From Cephalotus follicularis (taxonomy: Eukaryota > Streptophyta > Magnoliopsida > Oxalidales > Cephalotaceae): a stretch of 64,000 nucleotides of DNA. The position numbers and the translations under genes are program-made. Below the pieces are notes generated by a model, which was given only the letters and a program-made list of their open reading frames with translations, did not search any database and had not been told where the DNA came from. Below, piece after piece: positions 1-11,379 of the stretch. The stretch spans positions 113,135 to 177,134 of the forward strand of contig BDDD01002120.1 in assembly GCA_001972305.1 (NCBI GenBank). The letters are read 5' to 3'. Numbering within the stretch: position 1 is the first letter of the stretch; every line of letters starts with the position of its first letter.

Positions 1-3
1 GAA

Positions 4-405
4 ATGAGAGCAGTTCCCACATAACTTATATGAGAGGTACTCCATAAATCTTGTCATGCGATTGTTGTTCATGAATCAAATCATTACATTCGATAATCTA
101 TCATTGTAAATCTTGCATATCAATGTTCAAATTAACTAGGCCTCTTTAACTACTTAATCTATAGGGAACAACGGGATACCAAGAGCTTAGCTACATAAGA
201 ATCTTCATGTCATACACTTTTCACATTTACAATAAAACGATAGATTATTCTATAGAATATCAATAGATATCCGATTAACCTAAAAATTAGTACATATGAT
301 ATTTATTGATAGAATATCCAATCTAACGGTTGAATTTTACAAATTTAAATCGTAAACAGTGATGTAGAATAACTCTCACATAAGTTATGTGCGAGCTGCT
401 CTCAT
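4..405. mobile_element. MITE with about 33-bp terminal inverted repeats
   Basis: The left end begins ATGAGAGCAG and continues with CACATAACTTAT; the right end (about 373-405) carries the same motif inverted, with only a few mismatches over about 33 bp. The 400-bp interior is AT-rich and non-coding. The left end lies at the window edge, so the outermost bases and target duplication cannot be checked. Superfamily unassigned. Confidence 0.6.
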
Positions 406-417
406 ATGCAGTGAATC

Positions 418-483
<66 letters not shown>
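418..483. repeat. (TTA)n microsatellite
   Basis: About 22 uninterrupted TTA units directly right of the MITE. Likely length-variable between individuals. Confidence 0.95.
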
Positions 484-486
<3 letters not shown>

Positions 487-649
487 CTAGGTATATACAT
501 TTATGTATGTAAGTTTATATGTATATGTATAATAATTAAGAAAAGAAATATGATGTTGTGGCCTAATTAAAACATACCAAACTGTATTTAGGAGAAGAAC
601 AAAGGAGACAGAGAAAAAGAATACAAAAGAAACCAAAAAGAAGAAAAAG

Positions 650-654
<5 letters not shown>

Positions 655-696
<42 letters not shown>
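655..696. repeat. (GA)21 microsatellite
   Basis: A perfect GA run at the end of a longer purine-rich tract (about 590-655). The rest of 484-977 is AT-rich, with no coding signal. Confidence 0.95.
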
Positions 697-700
<4 letters not shown>

Positions 701-977
701 TGTTTTGGATGTCAAATCGAGACTTTCATATATGTGATGGGTTAAAATGAATTTTCTTTTGGCATGGAATGACACACGTGACATTAAATAAATAAAATAA
801 TCAAAATTACGTTATTTTTTATTATTTCCTTTTAGTTATTAACGGAGAATGACCTTTGCATTAAATTAAACAAGTGACATATGTAGGCAAAACAAAATAT
901 ACACCAAATTGAAATGGACCCCATGTATGAGGCACTGAAACAGGATTCATCCTTTGAATTTTAGTTTTTGTTCATGG

Positions 978-3900
978 CAGTGACAGAGTCAGGAAATTTA
1001 ATTAGTGGGTTCAGCAACTAATAGTTAATAACATATATGTAACACATCATAAAAATTAAATCAAATATCAGAAGCTACATAATGAAAAAAAAATTGAATT
1101 CAAGTAATATATATTTTTTTTAGAAAAGAACTCATGATAAATATTGATAATGTATTACAATTGTCCTCGACGGATTTTCATTTTTTGAAAGTGTTGTATC
1201 ACAGTTTCATTATCAACACTAGAAAATACATCTTTCTCAATATACGTAACCAAACAATTATTCATTAAACTATCTCTCATCCGATTACGCAATCGATTCT
1301 TCACATATTTCATCGCAGAAAAAACTCTTTCCACACTTGCAGTTGCAACTGGCAAAATCAATGTCAATTTCACAAGCATACCAAAGGATATACAATATCC
1401 TTTTTTGTCTCAACCAATTTATTTGCAAGACCACCAATCCCTTTGATATTTGAAAACTCACAACTAGTGCGCATATCAATAATATAAGTCTCAAGTTGAT
1501 TGTCAAGTGCCATGAGATTCATGGCTGAAAATTCAAATGGATAAAATTGAGCAAGATGAATCAACTTCTGCTTATCAAAAGCTAAGAATGAATCATCTGG
1601 ATTCAAGCAAGCCCCACAAAGAAGCAACTCAGTATTCATTTCGTCGAAATGATTACTAAGCTCTTGAAGTTGTCTATCAATGACAGCATAAAATAATCCA
1701 ACTTAATAATGATGCAAGTTTGTAATATTTGAAGCTTTACGTCGCGATCTTCCTGAAAGCACAAATGTCTCATCCATATTCAAGGTGGTGATAGCATGTT
1801 TGCCACAAAATAAGAACACTTCAGCTAATAAAGACTCACATCCACCATCTCTCATTTTTTGTAATCGTTGCTTTGAGATGTGAACTAATGCCATAGCATT
1901 AACAATATCCTGATCTTTTCTTTGCAATGCCTGTGACAATTCATTTGTAATTCCTAGGACATTTTTCATCAAGTGTAGATTAAATATAAAATCAAATGAT
2001 TGAGCCAATTGCAACAAAACACGAGCCTCACCTCTTTGCTCAGTATTCGAACCATCATCATCAATATTTTCAAGTACATCAATAATAGATGAGAACATAG
2101 TGATTAAGTTTAGTACTGTACCATAATGTGAACCCCATCGAGTATCACATGCCCGTTTGAGACTAGTTTCTTGATTCAAACCCCGTCCACTTGTAAGTTC
2201 ACCATTTCTCAATGCATCAGTAACTCTAGCAGCTTGACTTTGTCGAAGAAGGTCATGACGTTTACATGAAGCTCCAACAACATTCAACAAATTGACAATC
2301 AGATTAAAAAGTGAATAAATATATTCTACATTTTTTGCAACTGCTACAAGTGTCAATTGAAGTTGATGAACAAAGCAATGAATGTAAAATGCACATTTAT
2401 TTTCCTTCATAATCAAACTTTTCAAACCATTGAATTCACCTCTCATATTACTAGCTCCATCATAACCTTGCCCACGTATTCTTGACATGCTCAATCCATA
2501 CTTGGAAAATAATGATTCAATTGCTACTTTAAGTGACAAAGCAGTTGTATCGGGAACATGTAAAATGCTAAGAAAACACTCAATTACGCACTCATTTTTA
2601 TTGACATAACGCAAAATAATAGCCATTTGTTCTTTATTTGATATATCACGAGACTCATCCACCAAGATGGCAAGTAACTCACCCCCTAAGTCCTTGATGA
2701 TAGCATTTACAGTTTCATTAGCAGTAGCACTTATGATATCATTCTGAATGTCATGTGAAATCAACTTCATGTTGTTTGGAGCATTTTGCAAAACAACTTT
2801 GTTGATGGATTCATTGTGATCGGCAAGAAACTGAAGAAGTTCAAGGAAATTTCCTTGATTGTGTGAAGTATCGAACTCATCATGACCACGAAAAGCTAGT
2901 CCTTGATGTAGAAGAAATCGAATACAATCAACCGAAGGAGTTAAACGGGTTCGATATTCACTTCGAGCTTGATTTGATTGTTTAACTAAAGCAGCTTGAA
3001 TGTGTTGATTTTGATTCATAAAATCTTCACATAGATTGGTTATGAGCATTGTTTGGGGCTCTTACATGACTGTTAAATCTTTCTTTTTTGTGCTAAGATC
3101 TAAATCCATCAAGAACAAAAGAATCACCATCTCTTTGTTTTCCAATATCAGGCCTAAAAAGATAGCAACAAAAGCAAAAAGCTGCATCTTTTGATATACT
3201 ATACTCCAACCAATTACCATACTCATTAAACCATGCAGGGTTGAACAGACGTGACACATTACTAATATTTCTTTGTGGAAAATTATGCTTACATGGTTGA
3301 CAATGACGTATTTTTAGCAAATATGTCATACATATTGCATCTCGATCATTGGGATGATACTTTGCTATTTTAGGTCAAAGCCCAGGATCAGTAGGAAGAT
3401 TATCTAAGTTGACCTCAACACGAGGTTGCTTTGAACGCTTTGTCTCATTATCAACATTACTAGTTTTTTTGGGAAGATGGGTTTTTTATGAAAAATTTAT
3501 CCATTAACTGATAAGACAAACAAACAATCAAACAACAAATCTAGGTATCTAATTTTAGCAATAAGTATCATTTAAAAGTTTAGATAATTAATTTCAAAAA
3601 TTATTAATTATATAACAGTAGAGTGAGAGAATCAAGGTCACAAGATTAAATTTTTAAATAAAATAACAAATATTCTGCACAAAATATTAAGAAAAAAATA
3701 ACCAGTATACACATGTAATATGTTAATGTTTATTTGAGGGTGGGGTTGTATATCCAATGTTCAATGAGAAGATTGTAATTTAAAATATCATACAAATTCC
3801 TATAGTTAAAATTAAAAAACTCGATTCAGGTGCAACAAACTTGATTTTTTTTACTAAAGAGTATAATATTTCTTTACACAAGCAACATGTAATTAGCATA

Positions 3901-4520
3901 GTCCATTTATGTATTTTGTTCATGATCTTATGGTCCGTATTATGTCATGGATTTGATAATCATTCACTAACATTCATCCTCAAATAAACTTTCCAACAAA
4001 AATACTAGATGTTTAATCAAATTTTAAACTATGTGGATTTAGGGATTTTTAACATACCTCTTGAAATTTTGAATATTTTAGTTTTAAAATCTCTGATGAA
4101 ACACACTGTAATCTGCCAATCTGATGAGCTTAATTAGGTTTTTTTTTTGTATTTGAAAAGGGGTATTTGTTATGCCAAGAGTTAGAGATTGAGATATAAA
4201 TAAATAGTTTTAATATATTAATTAACAAAGAGAGAATATATTAAGATTAGCTAGGTACGGGTACAACTACAACTAATGGGTTTTCACTTTTCACTTTTTT
4301 CAATGTAGTAGATTAGCATTGATAGTGGTGCAAACAACCGATAATTTAAACTTTAAATTACTTTTGATGGGTTCAATAGTTAATACATATATTTTTCTAT
4401 GGTATTTGTGAGTTCAATAGTCAACAAATATATATTAGTATATATAATACGATATACAACTTTTTTTTTCAAAGTTTGAGTGGGTTTAGTTGAACCCACT
4501 TATATGTAGCGTCGCCACTG
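978..4520 (-). mobile_element. Full-length hAT transposon with perfect 8-bp target duplication
   Basis: The element is 3543 bp. Its left end starts CAGTGACAGAGTCAGGA and its right end reads, inverted, CAGTGGCGACGCTACAT, an imperfect hAT-type TIR of the plant CAGTGGCGGAGCCAGG class. It is flanked by the identical octamer GTTCATGG at 970-977 and 4521-4528, the 8-bp duplication expected of hAT. Subterminal copies of GTGGGTTCA with TAGTTAATA lie near both ends. Inside is a minus-strand transposase of the zinc-finger/DUF4371/hAT-dimerisation type (1155-3504). Bases 3505-4500 are an AT-rich 5' region with no ORF. The transposase is broken, so the copy is probably inactive, but intact TIRs could still be cross-mobilised. 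Confidence 0.93.
1155..3504 (-). pseudogene. hAT transposase, TTF-type zinc finger / DUF4371 / dimerisation protein, broken
   Basis: Likely cut-and-paste transposase acting on the TIRs of its own element. On the minus strand the order is: a start at 3504 giving MDKFF; a TTF-type zinc-finger region (about 3093-3330, with CFCCYLF and a nearby CQPC); a long DUF4371/RNase-H-like part (1703-3049, with DESRDIS, GQGYDGASNM, HCFVHQLQL and CDTRWGSH); and the C-terminal dimerisation segment (1155-1640, with VATASVERVFSAMK). Length and order match plant ZMYM1-like hAT proteins. Visible lesions are a frameshift in an A-run near 3465, a TGA at 3375-3377, a stop near 1704 and a frameshift near 1379. So few lesions suggest a fairly young copy. 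Probably no functional product. Confidence 0.9.
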
Positions 4521-4643
4521 GTTCATGGGCTAGTGCACTAGAAAGGGAAGGTATGCAACTAGCTCGGGCAATGAGAGGTCTTCCATTTATAACATTTAGC
4601 AACACAAACTTTTGTCGTTAAAAGGTGTAACTGAATAATGTTA

Positions 4644-4813
4644 TTAATCATAAGTGAGTGACATCACAAATGTATCGAAAGTGAGTTGTTAAATTATCAT
4701 TAGTGATTGATTTATTAAAAATCAAAACATCATTAATATTATTAAAAAAACACAAATAATAGTTTGACAACCAACTTATGATGCATTTGTTACGACAACT
4801 CATTTGTGATTAA
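4644..4813. mobile_element. Short foldback MITE
   Basis: Arms of about 50 bp at 4644-4693 and 4764-4813 are inverted copies sharing TTAATCA, TGAGT, ACAAATG and GTTGT in order. The loop is AT-rich. It lies just outside the hAT element. No clear target duplication; superfamily unassigned. Confidence 0.6.
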
Positions 4814-5430
4814 TACAATTATACTATTAACAATATATGAGTGACATAACAAATACATAACATATGAAATATTATTTAACCGATGAAAAGAATAATAATT
4901 GTATCAGTTTTTTTTCTTTTTATATTATATTATATAATATATATTTGTTATATCATATCGTACATTGTTAAAGATAACTCGGGTGTAACGTTTTAGCCGA
5001 GTGGTAACTTAAATTTTAGCTTTTTGATACGGCTTTTAGTGTATTAGTCAAAGAAGAGAGTCAACTAACCTAGGCATTGAAAAATCTTCCCATTTATACA
5101 TTTTGCAAGGAAAACTTGGTCGCTAAATGGTAAAGAGATTTTTGTGTCTGGACTAGTGCACCAGTCAGGTGAGCGAGTCAACTAGCCCGTGCAAAATGGT
5201 GACTTACGCGACACAGTTCGCATTGTTGCAAAAGGTTTTTGAATGCAAATTTCGCAAAAGGAACCTAATTTGTTGCAGAAGGGATGATCCATTAAATCAC
5301 AAATTGCGTGACAAGTTCAAATTTTGTCTGAATTTATCGCGACATGGTGCTTTTGCGCTAACAAAAATGACGTGTCTAATTCTTATAGTAAAAACGGTGA
5401 ATCCATGTAGTGCCAGCATTAGTAGAATAC
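4814..5430. other. Intergenic DNA, no supported gene
   Basis: AT-rich to about 5000, then mixed sequence. A roughly 75-bp segment near 5055-5130 resembles 4548-4625 (both include a TCTTCC-ATTTATA core), so an older repeat is present. A 100-codon frame at 5169-5471 has no recognisable domain. Confidence 0.5.
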
Positions 5431-5775
5431 TTTATGCACGTATATGTGGAAGGAAATGCCTTGACAGATAGTCTGGCAGATCTGGAGCGCGCTCATAAAG
5501 CTGCATAGAAGGGTTACTTCTATACTGTCCGTACCTGTAGCTCGCATCACATCATATATTCAGGATATTTATGGATTGGCCGTAGTTTAATGGTTGTTTA
5601 AACTTAGTTGGTACTTGTTTTGTTTTTCTTGGTTATTATATTATACCCATCATTAGGATTGCTATTAGGGTGCGAGGTTTATGACGCCCTTCTTTGTATA
5701 TACTCTATTATGATCATGTGGAAGGGGTTATTGGCACACCCCCTCCACCACAAGAATTTGTATATATTAAAAAAG
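5431..5775 (+). pseudogene. 3' end of a LINE-type retrotransposon (RNase H tail and 3' UTR)
   Basis: The frame 5431-5508 reads HVYVEGNALTDSLADLERA and then stops, matching the last helix of the RNase H domain at the end of plant non-LTR retrotransposon polyproteins (known pattern: H-x-x-R-E-G-N-x-x-A-D-x-L-A). It is followed by about 260 bp of non-coding sequence ending near 5775 in TTAAAAAA. A 5'-truncated remnant like this is typical of LINE insertion. No reverse transcriptase part is present, and the left boundary is not clear. Confidence 0.6.
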
Positions 5776-5888
5776 CTACAGTGTGTTATAATCACTGTTT
5801 AAAAAACTGTGACTATAATCTTATTTTTATTATGATCAAGTAACAATTATTTTTTATTGTGATTATAATAGTATATTGTCGTGGTTAG

Positions 5889-6473
5889 TAGGGATGGTAA
5901 TGAGACGGATTGTGAGGAGTTTTGTCATCTCTGTCTCCACCCGTTAAAAAATGGGACGAGGACGGGGCTGAGTTTCCTCTCTCCATGGCCCGAGTGGAGA
6001 GAGAGACGTCATTTCTTTGACGGGACGGAGCGGGTCGGGGATGACAAAATCTGTCTCGATCCATCTCATCGTCATCTCTAACATCATGGATGTATAAATT
6101 AAACACAACCATATGACTAGTAATTTCTTTTATTCTTAAACTCACTTATTAATATGTTTAAAATTTAAGAAAAAAAAGATTATATGCATTTGTTATAAAT
6201 AAATACATATTACAATAAATCCTAGATATAATATTACAATAATATTTCGAGAAGTTCATTTATTGATATATCATATATGTGATAAAATATATGTGATACA
6301 ATATATAAAGGCGGAGCGAAGAAAACACTTACTTTGTCCCCTTCCTACCCCTATCTATTAGGCATATTTTTTTCATACCCTCATCTCAATCTTTAAACAG
6401 GACAAGAATTCTTCACCCATTTAAAGCGGAGCAAAACGAAGGGAGCGGAGGCAGAGAAAAATTGCAGTCCCTA
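5889..6473. mobile_element. hAT-type MITE, 585 bp, with perfect 8-bp target duplication
   Basis: The left end is TAGGGATGGTAAT and the right end, inverted, is TAGGGACTGCAAT. Identical octamers GTGGTTAG flank it at 5881-5888 and 6474-6481. Both subterminal regions are GC- and purine-rich with GACGG/GGGACG motifs, while the centre (6090-6300) is AT-rich. A second, internal inverted end lies near 6060-6080. No transposase is encoded. The small frames on both strands here come from the biased ends. Confidence 0.85.
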
Positions 6474-6803
6474 GTGGTTAGGTTGGCTAATGTAAATACG
6501 AAGGAGATAAGTCGCATGTTGTTATAACCAAAACCTTTATTTATGGACCTAAAAAAAGTTAGGAACATTCATCACACGAAGTGGAGCTTATGTAAATAAG
6601 TCAAAATAAAAAATAAAAAAAAATTACTGGATGAAAGGAAATATTATTAATTATTAATATTATTGTCACACATGAAGCATCGCAATACAAAATATGATGT
6701 CTTTGCCGTTGCATTAATCTAGCTGATCTCGGGAGTTATTGATTATTTTGGACAATACTGGAACCACAGATTTCATTAAGGTATCCCCAGCCAGTGCATT
6801 AAT
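6474..6803. other. 3' flank of the MYB gene
   Basis: AT-rich, non-coding. On the minus strand this lies just downstream of the MYB stop codon and should hold its 3' UTR and poly(A) site. No unambiguous signal could be picked. Confidence 0.5.
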
Positions 6804-8585
6804 CTAGTTGAGTATACCCTCCCAGTAGTTATTATTTTCATCAACGATACTGCATCCTCCACAGCATTCATTCAAGTTATGATCCCCAGCCACTGTTGAA
6901 TTACAATCCACAATATCTGCTAAATCTCCCATTCGATTAGTAATACCTCCTCCATTCTCATTTTCTACTCTAAATGAGTCCATCAACCATGCACCCTCTG
7001 TAGGGTACGTCAGTTCATGCAAACTCATTGAATGCTCCAATTTCTCTTTGCATGTACCTGAACTTGTGCCATACTCAAGCGTAGCCGTTAGATCCCCATT
7101 GAATCCTGCAGTCACGATCGGCAGTGAACTTGCCGGGAAATCCAACGTGGACGTCGGAGACTCGAGATTCTCCTTGTTGATACCGAACATGCCGGAAACC
7201 ACCCCTCTCCATGCTTGTAGTACGTCAAGGCAGTGTGGTCGCCTTGATCTAGCGATGGCTTTGTCATCGAGCTGAGCTGATGAAGTATAGCCGAGATGGG
7301 GCTGAACAGGAGGAGGAGGAGGAGGACTTGGCAGAAGTTGTTTCGACTCTCGAACCAATCTGGCTTCGGCTTCGAGCCGAGCGCTCTCCCACTGAGCCAT
7401 GTGGCTTATGTTGGCAACATTTTTTGGGGTGGAGGAGCCAATTGAGTCCGTTTTAGGCTTGTGGGTAACAGGATCTATGCCCATCTTGATTAGTCTTTTT
7501 TTAAGATGTGTGTTCCAATAATTTTTTATCTCATTATCAGTTCGCTTTGGCAAGTGAGCTGCTATCGCCGACCATCTGTGTTAGTGGCCAAACCAATAAA
7601 AAAAAAAAAATCAGTGAGGACAAAGAATAATTAACTTATAACACTTTAAAATTAATATAAAGAAGAATACTCATAGCTATTTGGTTGTTAAAAAAAAAAA
7701 AAGACACTAAACTACCAAAATGCTATTAACATAAAATAAACAATTGAAATAAATATTAATTACATCAATTTTTTTTATTTCTTTCAACTAATTAGATGAT
7801 ACATTATATCATATGTATTTACTATGTCACTCATATGTTATTAATAACATTATTACATTAAAATACTCATAAAAATTTTTATAATCTCATTATCGATGGT
7901 TTTGAAACTTTAACTTTCTATATATGCGTAAACTATAACATATTCATTCATTTTCAATCCGATAATATATTCGAGTCTTTATTATCTTCATGGTAATTTT
8001 TTTTACAATATTAGTTGCACATGTACAAAGAGGGACCGTATTCAAGTCTTTATTGTTTTCATTTTTTTTTTCCCGCTTCTCATTCTTTAGATCCATTCGT
8101 AAGAGTAATGCCAATTTTATAAGAAAAATAAGTTATGTCACATCTATTTTCCACATACCTAATTTAACAAGTTGACCAAAATCCATGATGTTAGTTATTT
8201 GTCCCTCAAGTGCACTCTACAATGTAAGTGTAAGTTATACATCACTTTCAATGCCTACAAATCAGCAATATGTGCTTGCTTGTTAAAACTATGATTTTAT
8301 TTATTAATCTATCTCTTAGAGTTACAAATATCTTGTCCATGTTAAGGTTTTCTATTAATATTTTTCACAAAATAAAAAAAGTATTAAAAAGAAATCTTTC
8401 CATCTATAACCCCTCTCAAGGTATACAATTAATTGATTGTTAATGTAATGTAATTATACTCTTACAAAACACATTGTGATTATAATATCATGTAATACTG
8501 ACGATAGTTGAATTACTGTGCACAAAAAATTTTGTTAGTCAATAACATTTTTTTAATATATTTTAAATAATAGGTGAATATAATA

Positions 8586-8623
<38 letters not shown>

Positions 8624-9496
8624 TTTTATAACTCCCACTTGGGACCATATGGGCTACCCCTTGATCTTTCTAAGATGACAAATCAATATGTAATAGACGT
8701 TCATCTTGATATTCAATAGACAGAAAACATCACACATCATCATAAAAGTTATATATAGGCACAATAATATAACGATGACAATGTATCATAGTCGTTATAA
8801 AGTAATACCAGGCAATGAACAATTCAAAAGTTTTACCATTTACAAAAAACGTCTATGAAGTGATCGTCTAAAGCAACCCAGAACATGCGCAGGTATGATT
8901 AGACATAGAAGTCGTAGTAGCTAGTTGTAACTAGCCAGAAAAATAGAGAAATAAAAGCAACTTATGAAGGAAAAAGCTAGCTACTGTAGGTGATGAAAAG
9001 GAGACAGTACAATACGAGGAACAGATAAAGAAAGCTTGAAGTAACAAAGGAGGATTACATTTGAAACAGAGAATAATCATTATCTTTTTCAACAACTCTT
9101 AAACTTCTCCAGTGAGACAGTGATAATAATCATTAAACTCTTTAACAAACAAATTATTTACCGGTTTCCAAGAAGGGCATGGAGTTGAATGATAGTCTGT
9201 TCCTCCTGTAAACTGAACTTCCCTCTTTTAATATCTGGTCTTAGGTAATTAATCCACCTCAATCTACAACTCTTGCCACATCTTTCAAGCCCTGAAAAGA
9301 AAAAAGAATAGTTAAAGGTAACAAGTTCAGGCTAGGCTTTACCATAAATAAAGGCAAACTTACCGGCTTTGGGGGGCAATGCTCGCCAGCTTCCATGGCC
9401 ATGTTCTTCGATGAATGTTAAGAGCTTCTGGTCTTCTTCAGGGGTCCATGGCCCCTTCTTCAACCCCACCTTATCACAACATGGAGACCTGCGCAT
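6804..9496 (-). CDS. R2R3-MYB transcription factor, MIXTA-like (subgroup 9, MYB16/MYB106 type)
   Basis: Nuclear DNA-binding regulator; the family controls epidermal cell shape, trichomes and cuticle. Three minus-strand exons: 9364-9496 (133 bp), 9162-9291 (130 bp) and 6804-7575 (772 bp), all with GT-AG introns (72 bp and 1586 bp). They sum to 1035 bp, 344 residues, in frame. The 133/130-bp lengths are the hallmark of plant R2R3-MYB genes. R2 begins [21 protein letters not shown]3 includes [20 protein letters not shown], then [20 protein letters not shown]. After R3 come [12 protein letters not shown] and [19 protein letters not shown], diagnostic of MIXTA-like proteins. A proline run precedes [10 protein letters not shown]; the C-terminus is [10 protein letters not shown]. 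Oddities: the N-terminus reads MRRSPCC rather than the usual MGRSPCC, and the stop falls right after the conserved C-terminal motif. No lesion is visible, so it is probably functional. Confidence 0.95.
7576..9161 (-). other. Long intron 2 of the MYB gene
   Basis: The intron starts GT at 9161-9160 and ends AG at 7577-7576. At 1586 bp it is long for this gene family, is very AT-rich and holds a (TA)14 run at 8590-8617. MITE-like AT-rich sequence near 7790-7880 and 8420-8480 may explain its length, but no clean TIR was resolved. Confidence 0.85.
8590..8617. repeat. (AT)14 microsatellite in the MYB intron
   Basis: Perfect AT dinucleotide run, potentially polymorphic and close to the only host gene here. 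Confidence 0.9.
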
Positions 9497-9724
9497 TTTT
9501 GAAGCCTAGACAAAGCTTAAATACAACATGCAACTTTGATGAAGATAATGAAGAGAGAATGTTCAAGTTTGAAGAGTCTAAAAAAGATAAGAAAGAGATA
9601 ATGTGAATATGTGAACGTGAAAGTAGGAAAATGTGGTGAGATGGAAGTAGAAAGCTCAGTGACAATATATTGGCGAGAAAGAGTAATAAATATGGTGAGG
9701 TCGTACCCGATGTATGTCACCAAA

Positions 9725-9731
9725 TTTTATA
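9725..9731 (-). promoter_or_regulatory. Candidate TATA box of the MYB gene
   Basis: On the minus strand this reads TATAAAA, about 230 bp upstream of the ATG at 9496. The region between (about 9540-9600) is CT-rich on the coding strand, typical of a plant leader. Position is plausible but no start-site data exist; other TATA-like words occur in this AT-rich DNA. Confidence 0.35.
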
Positions 9732-9820
9732 TGCCACCTATAAAGGCTATATGGTTCCCCCAGATGGGGTACCTAAATATGGTTAGCAAAAATGTGAAAT
9801 GCTAATAGATATAAAGTTTA

Positions 9821-10220
9821 TGTTTGTTAGGTGGAATATTAATTTGAAGACTATAATGGCAGAATTTAAAAAACATTATGTTAAAACTGTCTTGAATTTT
9901 AGTTTGATTCGTTTTTCTTTGCGGGTCGGATATGGCTCTATGTAAACATATATCTTTAGTGATATAAATATATGTGAGAGCACGACATATAGCAGGATAC
10001 TTACTTGAAGCTTTGTGAGAGAAACTCATTGTAATATGGAATTCACATAGTCAAAACATATATCACATATGTCCGTGGACGTAGATCAAATTGATCGAAC
10101 CACGTAAATCCTGTGTCGATTTATCTTTATTGTCTTGATTGTGTTTGCTTGATTAAACTTTGCCATTATGTTGTTAAAAATATCTTGTCTTATATTCCGA
10201 TGTTAAAAAAAACAACAACA
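9821..10220 (+). repeat. Copia 5' LTR (left boundary approximate)
   Basis: The last 184 bp (10037-10220, ending AACAACAACA) recur at 18334-18517 with about 95 percent identity. The upstream part resembles a copia LTR with a start near TGTTTGTTAGG and a GTGAGAGAAACTCATTGTAAT leader, but it has no second copy here to confirm it. Confidence 0.6.
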
Positions 10221-10222
10221 AG

Positions 10223-10238
10223 TGGTATCAAAGAGAGG
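10223..10238 (+). other. Copia primer-binding site
   Basis: TGGTATCAAAGAGAGG starts two bases after the LTR and matches the initiator-tRNA-Met class PBS of plant copia elements (known form TGGTATCAGAGC) with changes. Confidence 0.75.
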
Positions 10239-10267
10239 TTGACAGATCCCTCGCTTCGAATTTCAAG

Positions 10268-10954
10268 ATGACGACCACCAAATTCGAGATTGGGAAGTTT
10301 GATGGAACAGACGATTTCAGTATGTGACGTATAAAGATGCGTGAGAGGCAGTAGATGGTGAATAGAGTTTACTTGAGACTATGTATGAGGCAGAGAAGAA
10401 GAGGATCCTAAACATGGCACATACATCGATTCAGTTGTGTCTGGAGGATGAAGTTCTCCGTTAATTCGTCGATGAGACTACGACGATTGGGTTATGGAAG
10501 AAACTGGAGAGTCGTTACCTGACCAAGTCACTCACAAATAGGTTGTATGTGAAACAACGCATGTACACTTTGCGGATGAAGGAAGGTATGTAGTAAAAGA
10601 GCATCTTGACAAAATTTTAATAAGGTTATTCATGATTTGAAAAACACAAATATTAAAATTGATGATGAAAATCAAGCCCTAATCTTGTTGTGTTTGTTGC
10701 CATCCTCATATGAACATTTCGTGGATAACATGTTATATGGTAGGGACTCCATTGATGTAAATGATGTTAAGGATGCATTGCAGTCAAAGGAGTTGAAGCA
10801 AAGAGTGTCAGAGAATATGAGGGAGAATCAGGCAGAAGGCTTGGTAGATAGAGGCATGAAACGAGATAGACGGTCAGGTCAAAAGGGTAAGTCACGATCT
10901 AAATCGAGAGTAAAGAATTCTAGATGTTTCAACTGTAATGAAACATGGCACTAG
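10268..10954 (+). pseudogene. Copia gag (UBN2-type) with degenerate zinc knuckle
   Basis: Capsid-like protein of the copia element. It starts at the ATG at 10268 (FEIGKFDGTDDF), a typical copia gag opening, but runs into a stop within about 20 codons and shifts frame at least twice. From about 10637 the frame is clean to 10954, with LLCLLPSSYEHF and a basic stretch ending in a CFNCNETWH knuckle. The usual G before the H is W, and a stop follows, so the last cysteine is lost. Non-functional. Confidence 0.85.
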
Positions 10955-11090
10955 AAGATTAATTACCCGAAGAACAAGGGAAATTGAGTAGTTAAAGGGA
11001 ATACAGTCGAATCTAATACAGGAGTAGTGCACACAAAAGCTCGAATGAGGCTGATACAAATTTAGTTATATCTGTTAGCATCAATAACAC

Positions 11091-11379
11091 CAGTAGTTGG
11101 ATCCTTGATTCGGGGTGTTCTTTTCACATGACACCCAACAGGGATCAGTTCACCACAAATGACATCAAGGAGGGGAGAGTTCTGTTGGGAGACAACAATA
11201 CATTGAAGGTTGTCGGGTGTGGGAAGGTTCAGATCAAGATGTTTGATGGTGTGATCAGAACTTTAGAAGCTTGGCATGTCCCAGGGCTGAAGAAAAACCT
11301 GATTTCCTTGGGGGTTCTAGATTCTCATGGTTGTAAGTTTACTGGGGAGAATGGGGTAATAAAGGTTCTTAGGGGTGAA
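11091..11379 (+). pseudogene. Copia aspartic protease / pre-integrase fragment
   Basis: The frame contains SSWILDSGCSFHMTPNRDQF, the copia protease active-site region (D-S-G), then LGDNNTLKVVGCGKV and AWHVPGLKKNLISLG, conserved downstream of it. It ends abruptly where the A-rich block begins, so the GAG-pre-integrase domain and the integrase N-terminus are missing. Confidence 0.88.

Noticed and set aside
5889..6080. A shorter 192-bp MITE ending at 6080
   Set aside because: The inner inverted end is real, but the exact 8-bp duplication belongs to the longer element ending at 6473.
5885..6145. Two overlapping ORFs of 66 and 86 codons
   Set aside because: They lie in the biased end of the hAT-type MITE on both strands and have no domain.
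9415..9723. Small ORFs around MYB exon 1 on both strands
   Set aside because: Shadows of exon 1 and of its CT-rich leader.
10037..10220. A complete 184-bp copia LTR starting TGGAATTC
   Set aside because: The right copy is preceded directly by RT codons with no PPT, and the left copy continues upstream with LTR-like leader. The shared start is better explained as a deletion break at microhomology.
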